Of a stretch of DNA of 64,000 bases, positions 25,184 through 36,310 are shown in pieces. The translations under genes and the position numbers were made by a program. Each line of letters begins with the position of its first letter. The first letter of the stretch is position 1. Below the pieces are notes generated by a model. The model searched no databases. It was not told the DNA's origin and worked only from the letters and a program-made list of their open reading frames with translations. Source of the DNA: Candidula unifasciata (taxonomy: Eukaryota; Mollusca; Gastropoda; Stylommatophora; Geomitridae); the NCBI GenBank assembly GCA_905116865.2, contig CAJHNH020007024.1, positions 152,001 to 216,000 of the forward strand, written 5' to 3'.

Positions 25184-25467
25184 TAAAGTAAAGAAGTAAA
25201 GATCCCTTTTCACGCCTTTCGGCGCATCGGGCATATGGGCAGAGCGTCCCATATTTTTACAGACCATCAGCACTCCTTGGGTAATGTGGTCAGCATTACG
25301 CCGGCTGTCTTTACTTTCCCAGGACAGCCCATCCTGGTACCCATTTTAGGCTGGGTCGACTTGCGACGTCCCATACCACGATAAAAATCCACGCAGCCTG
25401 CAGTGGGTTTCGATCGCGGTATGCTGGCTTACGAGTCAGACTAGCAACGCCTTAGCCACGGACGCCC
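25184..25467 (-). repeat. SINE-A, full length, inside RTE-B, 12-bp target duplication
   Basis: Flanked by identical agtccagtctat at 25172-25183 and 25468-25479. On the minus strand the head reads gggcgtccgtggctaaggcg (A box tggctaaggcg) and gcgatcgaaaccc (B-box-like). The body follows with gtcgacccagcctaaaatgg, then ggcgtaatgctgaccacatt, and the 3' tail contains tttactt repeats. This is the best reference copy of the family in the window, about 284 bp. Confidence 0.92.
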
Positions 25468-26292
25468 AGTCCAGTCTATAGCCAGTAAAAATAAGAGAGG
25501 CGACAAAAGACATCCCTGTCGTACATCTGTTTTTATTTCAAATGCATCTGTTAGCTTTCCCTCATGAAGAACTCGACATTTCATGTCTTTATATGTTGCC
25601 TTTACTAAGTTGATAATTTTCTGTGGAGTTCCATAGTGCCCCATCAATTTTCAGAGAGATTCCCTATCAATGCTGTCAAATGCTTTTTCATAGTCTATAA
25701 ATCCAATGTAAAGTGGTGAGTTCAGTTCAATGCTTTGCTGTATTAGAATACGTAATGTGGCTATCTGATCAGTACAGGATCTGTTTGACCGAAAAACTTC
25801 CTGCTCATCTCTTAGCATTTTATCAATAGCATCTTTTAATCTTTCCAAAATAATTCTACTTAATATTTTCCCAGGAACTGACAGCAACATAATTCCTCTA
25901 TAGTTTTCACACTCTTGTAGATCACCTTTTTTGGGCAGTTTCACAAGATATCCTTCTCTCCAGTCTGCTGGTATTTCTTCGGTCTCCCAGACATTACTGA
26001 ATAATCTATGTAGCAATTCTGTTGATGTGTTTATGTTGGTCCTGATGGCTTCAGCTGGGATACCATCTGGGCCTGACGCCTTTCCTTCCTTAAGAACATT
26101 TATAGCTTTTCTAATTTCCTCTTTGGATGGTATCTCTCAGATGATATCCAGTTCAATTTCTGAAGGCTGGATATCTGGGGGAACCTCTGGGCCTGGTCTA
26201 TTTAGAAGCATTTCAAAATATTCAACCCATCTGTCCATTTGATCTTTGGTGTTAGTAAGTACCTTTCCTTTACTATTTTTGATTGATCCTAC
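25468..26292 (-). pseudogene. RTE-B RT N-terminal half
   Basis: Frames 25651-26016 and 25441-25647 encode RT fingers and palm: YLVKLPKKGDLQECENYRGI (motif 1-2 region), YIGFIDYEKAFDSIDRESL (motif A) and DVRQGCLLSPLLF (motif B). A TGA replaces the Trp after RESL, and another stop lies upstream near 26135. The sequence before 26292 joins in frame to the linker at 28584 once the LTR-type insert and one copy of CCTAC are removed. Confidence 0.88.
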
Positions 26293-28579
26293 TGTGACGT
26301 GACGCGGTGGATTAAATGTTTATAATGTTGAGTAGGGATTTTCATTTCAACACATTCCCTCCAACAGATTAACCGAACTAAAATCTGAGCTATGTTGCTC
26401 TCAGACAAAGTCCTGGATACCCAAGAAAACAGCCATATTGGCTCGTTAAGTACATTAACATTAGCTGAACTTGGTACCCACAAGAGAAGGAAAGGAATTT
26501 TAGATGTCTATCATTATACTAAATGAAATATTAGACAGGGCAAATGATTCCTCCGTCATCTACCTTCTCCCGGTGTTATTATGAATAATTAAAGAATTAT
26601 TATCATATTAATTGAGCCCCCACAAAATGGTATTCTATCTTAACAGTTTAATTAAACATGTAAGAACAGACATTTGGAATTACAAAAACTGATGCAGGAT
26701 AAGACCATATATTTGATTTATTAACCTAGCAATCAGAGTATGACATTAGTCATCATTATTGTATAATAGATAGTGATGGTATGGTGATAATGAGGGGCTT
26801 CAGCTAGATAACTGAGCACCTAAGATTAGAGTGAATGGATAATGGTGGTGATAAGTTTACAACCATAACACATGGTGAGACGTAACTTAATTATCATAGA
26901 ACCTCTGACAGCCGTGGGTACTGTCAAGTTCTTCCACCTTTTCCTCCCAGTTCTCCTGGTCCTCCACCTCGTTTCCACCTCGTTCCCAGCTGGCCGAGTC
27001 TAACACAATGTAGTCTACTTCATGGACTGATCGTCACATGGGCGCTGTAATCATGGAAACAAAACACATACGTGTAGTATCTTGACTTACACTAAGAGTA
27101 CATGTATCAATTAATATAACATAGAATAATAAAATATATCTCATCACTCCTCCTCATATTCCACATCCTCTCCAGTCTAGTCTGAAGGTCTTTTGTCTTA
27201 CATGGACGTCACATATCCTGCCTTCCCTCACAAGCTATGTCATGATAGTTGACTTTCTAAGTCTGTTGTCCGTCTTCCCTCAGACTTCCAATCATTGTTT
27301 TTACATCAACACGTGGGGCAGGTTATGTGCTGAAACTCCAACCATTTTATCTGTGCATGCTGTTCTGAATATTATCTTTCAGTGACAGTAAATACTGTAC
27401 ACCCTTCATTCTTCCCCTGGGGTTATAAATCCCCTGTTTAGGTGAACACATTAAGTGAGCACATGGTGGGCACACAAAACGTAGCAGCATCCCTGCACAT
27501 ATTTGGGCATCATTTCCCCCAGTCCAAACTCATATTTTGGTTGATGGTGGAAACAATATAATTACATTTCATTAGGCAAATGTCATTGTTCACATCTTAT
27601 TTTATACACATGAAAACATGCACTGAAAAACATGTGACACAAACATACAAGAAATAGGAATAGTTTAACAGTTCCCTAACTTGAGATACTAAATACTCAC
27701 AAAGAACTATTTCAAGCAGAATGTGCAGACAAATTAGGAAAAGGTAGTATAGACTAAGCTTAACTCCCTAACCTATGTATACAAGATTAAAATTATTATT
27801 CACCTGGGAACTTTCCAGCAAATGCCAAACACGACTCAACCAGTGAGAAAATACTTTTCCAAGGTAGTTCTGAATCTGTGGCCTGCTGGCGGCACTATGA
27901 GGTAAATCTACAATGCTCGCAGTATAAGTATCAATCTATTGTCCAAATCAAACTCCTCCCTTTACTTAGTTCTACCCAACCCTCAAGACGATGACTTAAG
28001 CCACGCCTCTGAAGTACCTATCAGATCAAATTAGCTAACAAATTGCCTGTCAGTCAATTCTGGACTGACATCCCTAGAGCAAACATTCTTAAGTGACCCA
28101 ATCTAGTTTACAACGAATCTAACTAGCCGGTGTGAAAACGGTCAGTGAAGCCATTGTGTTTACTACTTGACCCAGATCAAACATTCCTAATTGCCAAACA
28201 CCTGTTCTGCCAAGAATTACACTGACTTGCGAAACTCCAACCTCCCGTCTCCACAATGTCTAGCGTCCACTCAATTCCCCTGTTCAAAAGGGCCCCACTC
28301 AGTCTCTACAGTCTGGTCAGGAGGTAACATTCTGACACTGGCGTGAGAATCAAACCTAACATCCCTAGTCTGAACCAGCGGGCTGTATTACGTAGTGTTA
28401 TGTAATTTTAAACAAAGCGCAGTGGCTTTGTTTCGGAGAAGGACTGGAAGCATTTAAATCAGTTTGGTTTTAAGTAATATTAGGGTAAAGGGCAGAGTAA
28501 ATATGATCCTCTCTCTTTAGAATCAAAAGAACTTATAACGAGTACTAACTTCTGGAACCACTGAGATCGTTTCGTGACA
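26293..28579 (-). mobile_element. LTR-type insertion (probable solo LTR, 2,287 bp) in RTE-B with CCTAC duplication
   Basis: Starts tgtgacgtgac and ends tttcgtgaca, giving TGT...ACA termini, and is flanked by CCTAC at 26288-26292 and 28580-28584. Removing it and one CCTAC restores RTE-B in frame (TRKLVG then SIKNSKGKVL). A 5-bp duplication with TG/CA ends is the hallmark of LTR-retroelement integration. I find no second copy of either terminus inside, so this looks like a solo LTR, though it is long for one. Strand is tentative, from the minus-strand end cgtcacgtcaca. No open reading frame of note. Confidence 0.75.
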
Positions 28580-28910
28580 CCTACTAATTTTCTTGTGTTA
28601 ATGTAAAGTTCTCTGAGGTTTCCTTTTCCTGCTGCTGTCTCCGCTTCTTGTGCTAGATCATTGAGATATTTCACTTTATCTGCCCTTATAAACCTCCTTA
28701 CTTCCTTGTTGGCTTCTGTGTAATTCTCCTGAGCTCTAGCTTTAGCAGCTCTAGTTTTGCTATTGTTTAATTCTGCCTTTTTACTTTTCCTATCTTCAAT
28801 CAGTTTAATGGTTTCTGGTGTTATCCATGCTTTATGTTTCCTTTCTTTCTTGCCAAGAACTTCTACGCAAGATTCATTCCAGATTCCTTTGATCTGAACC
28901 CAGCAGACGT
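28480..28910 (-). pseudogene. RTE-B endonuclease-RT linker
   Basis: The 151-codon frame (28480-28935) is a chimera. Its first residues come from RTE-A (MGKVWMQA), then at 28910 it enters the RTE-B linker: IKGIWNESCVEVLGKKERK, AWITPETIKLIEDRKSKKAE and ELYINTRKLVGV. After KLVGV (28580) the frame runs into the LTR-type insert. The region is strongly basic, as usual for the linker before RT. Confidence 0.85.
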
Positions 28911-29397
28911 CAGCTTGCATCCAAACTTTTCCCATGAATCTCTTTTGCTTTTCTGATAGTTCTATTTACTTCTCTTCTAACTATCCTGTATGTTATGTAA
29001 TCCTCTTCTGTTCTGCTCCTCAGCCAAGTGCCATAAGCTTTCTTTTTATTGCTCACAATTCTTCTTATTTCTTCAGACCATCATGTTGAGAGCTTGCGCC
29101 CTATGTTACCTATGCTTTTAGTTCCAGATATTTCTTGTGCTATTTTCATAGTGGTGTCTCTGAAATTCAACCATTCTGTATTTACCCAAGAGTGTTTTGT
29201 GGAAGCTGTTCATAATTTTCCTGTAATTTTTGCTGAAACGCTTGCCTACTACATTTCTAGAACCCTAAAATAAACTTTTGCACACTTCAATTATGTATTT
29301 GCTAATTTAAAAACCAGCTATTACTCTCCATAACATGTCTGTAGAATGCTTTCTGCTGCTCTACGATTGTCACAGATAAGTTCTGACCATATGTGAT
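28911..29397 (-). repeat. 487-bp second copy of the RTE-A 5' segment (flanking direct repeat)
   Basis: Colinear and ungapped with 23822-24308; by eye I count 14 mismatches in 487 positions. The inner edge coincides with the 5' edge of RTE-B, and the partner copy's inner edge coincides with the 3' edge of RTE-B. Outside 29397 the sequence is unrelated for about 23 bp, then SINE-A starts. Confidence 0.9.
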
Positions 29398-29420
29398 GCT
29401 GAGTTATATTGACTGATTAT

Positions 29421-29703
29421 CGGCGTCCGTGGCTAAGGCGTTGCGAGTCCGACGCGTAATTACAACGTACCGCGATCGAAACACACTGCTGGCTGCGTGG
29501 ATTTTTATCATGCTATGGGACATCGAAGGTCGACCCAGCATAAAATAGGTACCAGGATGTATGTCCTCGGGAAGCAAAGACAGCTGGCGTAATGCTGACC
29601 ACATTACCCACGTAGTGCCGATTGGTCTGTAAAAATGTACGTGTCCTTCCTGTATGCCAAATAGGCCTACAAGAGTAGAAAGGTATCATAACTTTCTATT
29701 GAA
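29421..29703 (+). repeat. SINE-A, full length, plus strand
   Basis: Head cggcgtccgtggctaaggcg (A box) and gcgatcgaaacac (degraded B box); body gtcgacccagcataaaatag, ggcgtaatgctgaccacatt, gtgccgattggtctgtaaaa. The head is the same subtype as 25184-25467. A possible short tgatta duplication at the two ends is weak. Confidence 0.85.
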
Positions 29704-29789
29704 TGATTAGGAGTGAAGAGTATATCTGTAGAGCTTCTATGTCTTCTAAAGCCCGGGCTGTTCTTATGCCATCTTTTTTTTTTCAACAT

Positions 29790-30155
29790 TACCTGCCTGT
29801 TTTATTCTTATTGTCTGTGTGCCCATTTTGTTTTTCTTTAACCGTACTGCTTTGGTCTCTCATCTAGTGTGGGTAATTTATTTTGCATTCCAATTAACAA
29901 GTTGGATGCGAGAGAAATGTCACATAGAAGTTCAGATTGTTTAGCTGTTTTGCATTGGTTCACAAAACCAGAATCCACAAACTAAGTATAAAGTGGTGAA
30001 TTAAATGCAGATCTTTTGTCTGTTATTAAGCAAAGTACTGCTTTCTGGTCAGTACAAAATCTGGTAGGACGAAAAGCTGCCTGTTCATGCTCTAGCTGTT
30101 TATTGATGGCGTCTCTTAATCTTTTTAAAATAATCCTATTTAATATTTTACGATA
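29790..30155 (-). mobile_element. Old RTE-B-related fragment
   Basis: The blocks aaagtggtgaattaa, tggtcagtacaaaatctg, gacgaaaagctgcctgttca and cttaatctttttaaaataat match 25690-25870 in order. It corresponds to the RT region before motif A and is much more diverged than RTE-B itself. Confidence 0.65.
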
Positions 30156-30389
30156 TCAACTATATATCCGCCATAGCTCTACCATAGCTAAGCCAGTGAT
30201 TCGATTTATGATGTCATAATTAACTGTATAAACTGTAGCACCAAGAGGTGCTATGCCAGAATTATATTTGTTATCGACTTGACATACCACTGATATACCA
30301 GTCAACTCCTATTGGGTTCGGTGAGCATGGAGACAAAAGATGGCCTGCTGCTTCAGAGGCTGCAGAACGAAAGGTCGGGTCGATGTGTT

Positions 30390-30510
30390 AAATGTTGAAT
30401 TAGGAATCGATATCTTTGCACTCGGGACACCCCCATTTGTGCTCCATCCCCATCTTCAGCAGCCAGCAAAGAGTTCTAATCCGATGGTACCAGTAACTGT
30501 CTGCCGGGTC
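30390..30510 (+). repeat. Interspersed repeat H, copy 2
   Basis: Contains ttgaattaggaatcgatatc, ccccatcttcagcagccagc and ccgatggtaccagtaactg, matching copies at 7570 and 54890. Confidence 0.55.
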
Positions 30511-30885
30511 GATGTTCTAAATGTCATTATGAGTAACAAGTAACAAGAGGGAAGAGTTATTTTTGAACCTGAGAAGCTCAGAGCTAAAATGAATCTATTT
30601 AGGTATGCCCTGGTGCATGTGATAGAAATGGGTATGGTAAATTGAAAATCTAGGTCAACAACTTGCATTGGCTGTCAACAGCAGCATCAATAATTGATCG
30701 ATCTCAAACACGATGTAGATTCAATGGGAAACATGTGAAATAAACATTCTGCCTGGAAGGATTGGTTAGCTGATAGGTGAGAATATCACAGCCCCGCTGT
30801 AAACGGCACAGCGAATTTAAATCTTCGGATGAACGCAGAAGAAGAAAAACAGTCTAGCGGGGAGCTAGAGTAGAAATTATCACAA
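30511..30885. other. No gene seen
   Basis: Short frames only; a small tandem aagtaacaag lies at 30535-30549. Confidence 0.4.
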
Positions 30886-31690
30886 GCTTTACTTGCTTTC
30901 TAAATTGTATCCTAGATTTCACTTACAACACAGGAGCATACTCCCTCATACAACTTCTACATGCTTTAATACCTTTCCAAGATAGTTCTCAGATTTGTTT
31001 AACACACAACCACATACACATTTATAAAATTTATATTTCTTACTTACTCTTTAAGTTCCATTTCAAAGTTCACTTTCCACACAGAAACATGCACATACAC
31101 ACAGCTTTCACATGCCTTACCTGCTCATTGAGTCACTTCTCAAATTTTAGTTCAAATATAGACACATTCAATATACATGATTTGCTCTTTATCTTAGATT
31201 TTACTAAACAACACAGACACATACATTTATACAACTTTCATATGACTGACACGCCCTCTGCCTCGAATTTCACATAACACACATGAACATCCACATTTAT
31301 AACAATTTCAGATATCTAATTTACTCTCTATCTGATATTTCACTGAACACACAGGCACAAACAATTATACAACATTCGTATGCCTGATACGCTCTCTGTC
31401 TCAAATTTCACTTAACACACAGAAACATGCACATTTATAAAACTTTCACGTTCCTGACTTGCTGTCTGTCAGAAATTTCACTGCACACACAGATAGATAT
31501 AAACACATTTATACAACTTTCACATGTTTTACTTGCTCTCTAAGTTATTTCTCAAATTTCATTAAGCACACAGACACAAATACATATTCATAAAAACTTT
31601 CGCATGCCATATTTTATTTTTAATCTATGTAACTGCACTCAACGCACAGACACATACACATTCATAAATAAGTATGCACACACACACACA
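30886..31690. repeat. Degenerate tandem repeat, unit about 73 bp, roughly ten copies
   Basis: The ordered phrase 'acacacagacacatacacatttatacaactttcacatgcctgacttgctctctgtctcaaatttcact' can be traced with decay at about 31010, 31090, 31155, 31220, 31290, 31352, 31428, 31498, 31577 and 31660. It ends in a CA run at 31678-31694. No coding potential. Confidence 0.75.
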
Positions 31691-31699
31691 CACAGACAC

Positions 31700-32199
31700 A
31701 TGCAAGCACGCACGTTCCTCTGGAGGCACACAGACTCTAGTAATGAGACAAAGAAACAGCTTGTCGCAAACGTCAAGAGTATACTGAAAGTACACGAGTC
31801 ACTAACGCCTCATGGCATGGACTTTAAGAAGAAGAAGAACAGACGTACCGGTGGGACGTGTAGTTAACCTAGCTCATGACCGATGTAGTTGACAAAGACC
31901 GCAGAGAAGAAACATGATAGTCAAGACCAGCTGGTAGAAAACCTGATGCTAATGTTGATGACAACGACAATTCTAATGATGCTTACCACAACGACAGTCA
32001 TTGAAATTGTAATCGCAGAGCAAATATGCGAATTTTAAGAAGGACCCACCTGAATAGCAATCCATATCCATAGAAGCATATTAAATAAATCAACAATAAT
32101 AATACGCAATTTAAAAAAAAAAAAATAAACAAAAAATACCCCTGCCTGTCATCCAGGTCTGATACAAATTCGCTATCCACAACTGCTCATCTGTCTGTT
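31700..32199. other. No gene seen
   Basis: Mixed-composition sequence; A-run at 32109-32125 and ttta-type repeats at 32197-32216. Confidence 0.4.
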
Positions 32200-32229
32200 T
32201 ATTTATTTATTTATTTTTTTCGCTTTGGC

Positions 32230-32560
32230 AACATGTGACGTTTGGAGCTAATACATGTATGAGGGGATTTCCGGCCACAATGGCAGATATCTGGCTGATC
32301 CCTGACGTTTTGAAAAGATATTCTTTCCATCAATGATTTGCTGATACAAATTCTCTATTTATGTACCGGGACTCCAATGTTTCTATCGCCCAGTTACTGC
32401 ATTGATCACTTGGTGCGAGACTATATGGATTTCATTTTCTGGCTGATTACGTTCAGCATGTCATGTACTTTGACTGGTGAAATGACGGCTTTCATGATGG
32501 ACCGTTTCGCTGCTGTGAGCTACAAGTCTGTGCGGAACAGTCAGTGTTGGCACATCTGAC
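32230..32560 (+). pseudogene. Possible GPCR relic (TM2-TM3 region of a rhodopsin-like receptor)
   Basis: The in-frame stretch 32314-32559 encodes SINDLLIQILYLCTGTPM, then HLVRDYMDFIFWLITFSMS and TAFMMDRFAAVSYKSVRNS, then a stop. The spacing resembles TM2 (ND-L), a first extracellular loop, then TM3 ending in a DRF-AV motif similar to the DRY box. Upstream, in another frame, is GFPATMADI, which could be the loop between TM1 and TM2. Gastropods have large, fast-evolving families of such receptors. Only about 80 codons are recognisable and no exon signals are evident. Chance resemblance remains possible. Confidence 0.3.
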
Positions 32561-33165
32561 CGCTGCTTATCCATTTTTTACTTTGCTTGTGAAAACTTCC
32601 AGATTGTGCTGTGACCAACACGTTTATTTCTGGATGTATATTACAGTATAAGTTCGTTAACACAAATTCATTTTGGCCGAAATGTCAAGAATTCTTGATA
32701 AAAGTATTGTGCTGAATAGGAACTAATCATACATCCGAGTGTAATAAATACCGATCGAGGCTAAGACTGAATTCATGTTAAACAAGTGTTATTCTTATGT
32801 GAGTCTAACTTATTGAGGTTGTACTGTATTTTCATTATAAACTTTTTGAAGCTGTTTCCAAGTCACAATTTTGTGCACCTGGAGTCTAATATCTCACCAT
32901 TTCAGCCACTTGCTGAGTGCTTTGTAATGTAGAAACCTTTCCTAGGGTACAAATATATCATTGTCTTTCATCCCCCCCCCCCCCCACCCACATATTTCAT
33001 ACAATCGTGCAAGCATTTTTAGATATTTCCACGTTAACATGAAGGGAACTGCAATTAGTTCTCACAGCAATTGATAAAAAAAAAAAAAAGCCAGATTCAA
33101 AAAGTTAATATAAATGGCTATGTGGTGTCTAATATAAAACAAATCTAGTAGAAACTATTTTTTGA
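32561..33165. other. No gene seen; C-run at about 32972-32985 and A-run near 33077
   Basis: AT-rich with short frames; no repeat match found in the window. Confidence 0.4.
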
Positions 33166-33169
33166 CCAA

Positions 33170-33885
33170 CTTTATGCTATCAGTTTCAAACCTGTCTTAT
33201 TTTTTTCTTTCTTCTACTGTTTTCTATTTGCCAATGGAACTTACACCCTCAACATACTCAAGCAAATTCGTTTTATCTTTCGTTATTGCATTCAGCTCAC
33301 TTCATTTACTCCCCATATTTGTAACTTTACTCTTTAACTCCTTTCTTTATGTGTGTTTTGATATGACTTTTTTTGTGTGTCTCTGTGGGTTTCAGTGCTT
33401 ATACATTCTAATTAGATTGTTGTCAGGGTTTCTCAACATGTGTTCTGTCAACGTCTTTTCTTCACCTCTTGGTCCACTGGAATTGTTTAGTTCTCTCCCA
33501 AAACTTAAAATTAGTGATTCTATCATACCATTTCATTCCCTTTATTTTGAACAGGCACCAATGAATAAATCTATGTAGTTTGTTAGTAATTGTTTTAGTT
33601 GTTCTCCACGTTTCTGCTTGATCCATAATTTCGTATCACGTATTTTTGATTTTTCTTGCTTATGATTTCTAAGTGTCATCCGCAAAGTTCAGGTTATCAA
33701 GCTGTTTTGTAGCGGTCCACTGAATTTATATCCTGGTCTTAGCTGTTGATGTCTCCATAATCTAGTCTATACCTGTAGAAATAGGAAACGCGAAAAAAAA
33801 CATCCTTGTGGAACACCTGCTCTTATTTCAAATATGTCTGTTAGCTTTAGCTTTTCGTCTTAAAGAACACTGGATTCAAACCTTG
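33170..33885 (-). mobile_element. Old RTE-B-related 3' fragment with internal deletion
   Basis: Parallels 24310-24760 and 25095-25580 in order: the C-terminal block around ccattatttctatcatacc-like sequence (33515-33530), the ctccacgtttctgc block (33605-33618), then atcaagctgttttgtag (33695-33712) and ctgttagctttagctttt. The intervening RT segment is deleted near 33620-33670. It carries many more substitutions than RTE-B, so it is older. Confidence 0.75.
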
Positions 33886-33889
33886 ACCC

Positions 33890-34215
33890 TTCTAAAATTA
33901 TTGAACGGAAAATCTTAACTGATTTCGTAGAAAAGCTTACGATGTAACATGAAGAAGTGAAAATATAGATGAAGAAATAAGAACAAGACTGAGCCTGTCA
34001 CGTTATACAGTTTTTCAAAAGCAAATGATGAGATGGTTTGGTCATCTGACGAGAATGCTTTGGTACCAACTGCCGCGAAGAGCCACACTGAAGAATTACA
34101 ATGGACTTAGGACAGGGGGAAGACCACGCGGAAGATTGAAAGATGACATTTAGAACAGTCTTAAGGAAATGAAAACCAACTAATACAGCGCACTGGAAAG
34201 AGCTCATAGTAAAGA
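33890..34215 (+). mobile_element. RTE-type C-terminal fragment, plus strand
   Basis: The plus strand reads a broken MMRWFGHLTRM motif (34025-34060) followed by LRTGGRPRGRLKDD and then stops. This is the conserved end of an RTE-type ORF, nearest RTE-A by its FGHLTRM wording. Confidence 0.6.
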
Positions 34216-34230
34216 AATCCTGACATCTAC

Positions 34231-35291
34231 TTCTAGGTACACTTTTAAGTTTACAAGTACTGCATTGTCATTTTTTCATACACGACTGAAATGGTATGGT
34301 GACATTTCCTTGTTAGAAAAAAAAAAAAGAAAATCGTTGTAATAAAATTATCAGAGGTAGGTGAAAGGTGAATTTATTTCATATTGTGATTTGTAATCTA
34401 TTACTATTTCAAGCCTATCTGTGTAAGTGTTACCTTAGATACGCGTCCGAGTTTGACAGTCTGTTATTGTTTTGTTTTCATACATCTCACAGCGCCATGT
34501 GACATGTCCATGTTACAATAACCGAAAGCATAGTGTATTCTTACAAGAACTGTAAACAAATATCCGGCACAGCAAGACGTGAATAAACTCACAATTAACA
34601 CTTTTGTGTATTGAACAATCGAGAGAGTAAAAGAAAGTATTACAAAGCTGTAATACATTGCACAACGTGTACTGCGGAGCATCTTCAATGAAGGATCAAT
34701 GAAGTCAAGTGTTGTGTTGAATACGAGGCAAACATAACGTTGACAACAATAATCGTTACAAATAACGCACTGGGTGTATTGTGTTTGTATCATGTGGCGG
34801 AAGATTACATAAGTTAACCAGAAACAAATAATTATATTACGTAAATCTTTTACATGGCAGTTGGCGTCATGAAGGAACCACGAAAGTGACTACACTTTTA
34901 TACTCATTTGTGTAGTGACACAAGAATACTTTTTGACATCATCACAAATTGCCGGTATTAATCGGTATTCTTTTCAGTAAAACACTTCTCCACGCCTTCA
35001 GATGTATTGGGAATAAAGAGCTACACCTATATTATATAGGCTCATCGGCATTCGGTGGTTGCTGTTGTCAACTAACATAGCTACCTTTACCTCACAGGAC
35101 CTAACCTGGTGCCAGTCAAAATTGGGTCAGCCTGGAAGCCAAGGGCATTTTGAAGCGGAAAAGTGTCCTTTACTGTTGGTATTTAAAACCATCACCTCAG
35201 GATCCGCAGGTAAAAGTCACGTTTTAGTAGATGTAAGAAATGAAGCTTTTAGGACAGACCTATAAAATTATATTCGTTACAATATCTAATT
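34231..35291. other. No gene seen
   Basis: Several 60-110 codon frames without domains or splice context. No repeat match in the window. Confidence 0.4.
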
Positions 35292-35756
35292 ATGGGCGCC
35301 GTCTCTGCGGTGGTGGTTGCTTGTAATGGATATGTGCACCCCTGTTGTCTTTTGGAATATTACATGGTGAAGACCCAGTCACTTCCACACTTCATTCTCT
35401 GTAATGACAGGACGAGCAAAACATATGTTTGTGTGTTATACTGCAACTGTGCCTTGTTTACTAAGAAACGGCCCATTTTTGAAAAGCAGCTTTACGGCAA
35501 TGACATCGTAGCCTTGCAGAAAACACGTCTAGGAGACGAGACAGTTAGGGTTGAGGGTTTTCAGTGCTTCTATAATCGGCGGTATCTCGGACAGGCCATT
35601 ATGGTTCGCGATTGCATGATTGTGTCCGAGGTTGACATGTCTGAATCAAACACTGACGACCTGCAGGTGCACACAGTAAGAGTGCTGACTCCCGCCAAGT
35701 TCACGATCGTCAATGATTACGTTCGGCAATGAAAGCGTTTGTTTGCGCCATCATCA
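35292..35756 (+). pseudogene. LINE endonuclease, N-terminal half (broken)
   Basis: The frame 35292-35732 becomes recognisable at about 35440. YCNCALFTKKRPIF corresponds to the N-terminal Asn-containing strand, and NDIVALQKTRLGDE to the usual LQETRL motif with its catalytic Glu replaced by Lys. HTVRVLTPAKFTIVNDYV follows. A TGA at 35731 interrupts it, then the frame continues KRLFAPSSDG to the RTE-C insertion at 35765. These enzymes nick target DNA to prime reverse transcription; this one cannot. Confidence 0.75.
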
Positions 35757-35764
35757 GATGGAAA

Positions 35765-36310
35765 ATGTGTGGCAGAGATTAAAAGCAGAGTAGGTCAAGC
35801 GTAAGCTGCATTTCAGAAAATCAAAAATATCTTATGCAATAAAGCGCTCTCATTTAAGTTCAGAAAGAGAGGGCTAAAATGTTCCTCAGAACCTGTTCTA
35901 CTGTCTGGCAGTGAGTCTTGGAATTTCACTGAACAAATTAGGAAGAATTTGGAAGCAACAGAGATGTGGTTTCTGAGACGAATGTTACGAAGACCTTGGA
36001 CGGTCAGAATAACTAACAACGATTGTTTGAAAGAGGCCAATGATAGTAGATCTCTATATACAACAATAAGAAAGAAACAAACACTGTTCTTTGGCCACAT
36101 AATGAGAAGAAAGACATTGGAGGACATTTTGACAACTGGAAAGATATGAGGAAAAAGGATAGAGGCAGACCAAGAGAGACGATGCTGGATGGCCTGAAAC
36201 CATGGCATGGGGGGATATCATCAAGAGAGCTGTTTCAGTTAACCAGGGATCGTGATCTGTGGAGACGCATGAGCGCCTACGCCAGTTTGCAGGGCACGTG
36301 ATGATGATGG
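35765..36310 (+). mobile_element. RTE-C 3' fragment, copy 2, inserted in the LINE endonuclease (8-bp duplication)
   Basis: Flanked by gatggaaa at 35757-35764 and 36311-36318. It encodes the RTE C-terminal region: GSESWNFTEQIRKNLEATEM, WFLRRMLRRPWTVRITNND, LFFGHIMRRKTLEDI, then RGRPRETMLDGL in another frame, and it ends gtgatgatgatgg. Removing the insert restores the LINE frame PSSDGNVIYC. The original ORF is frameshifted near 36150. Confidence 0.85.

Larger units (their letters stand above)
24309..28910 (-). mobile_element. RTE-B: 5'-truncated RTE-type LINE, itself carrying an LTR-type insertion and a SINE
   Basis: The outer boundaries are set by the 487-bp direct repeat of RTE-A on both sides. 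From right to left: linker (28910-28585), LTR-type insertion (26293-28579), RT N-terminal half (26292-25480), SINE-A (25184-25467), RT C-terminal half and C-terminal domain (25183-24330), and a short 3' end with a gcagaagaag tail at 24309-24318. About 2.0 kb remains once the two insertions are removed. It begins inside the linker, so the endonuclease is missing. Stops replace two Trp codons, near 25650 and 26135. Confidence 0.88.

Noticed and set aside
26293..28579. Full LTR retrotransposon with internal gag-pol
   Set aside because: No reverse transcriptase, integrase or protease words and no repeated terminus inside the insert.
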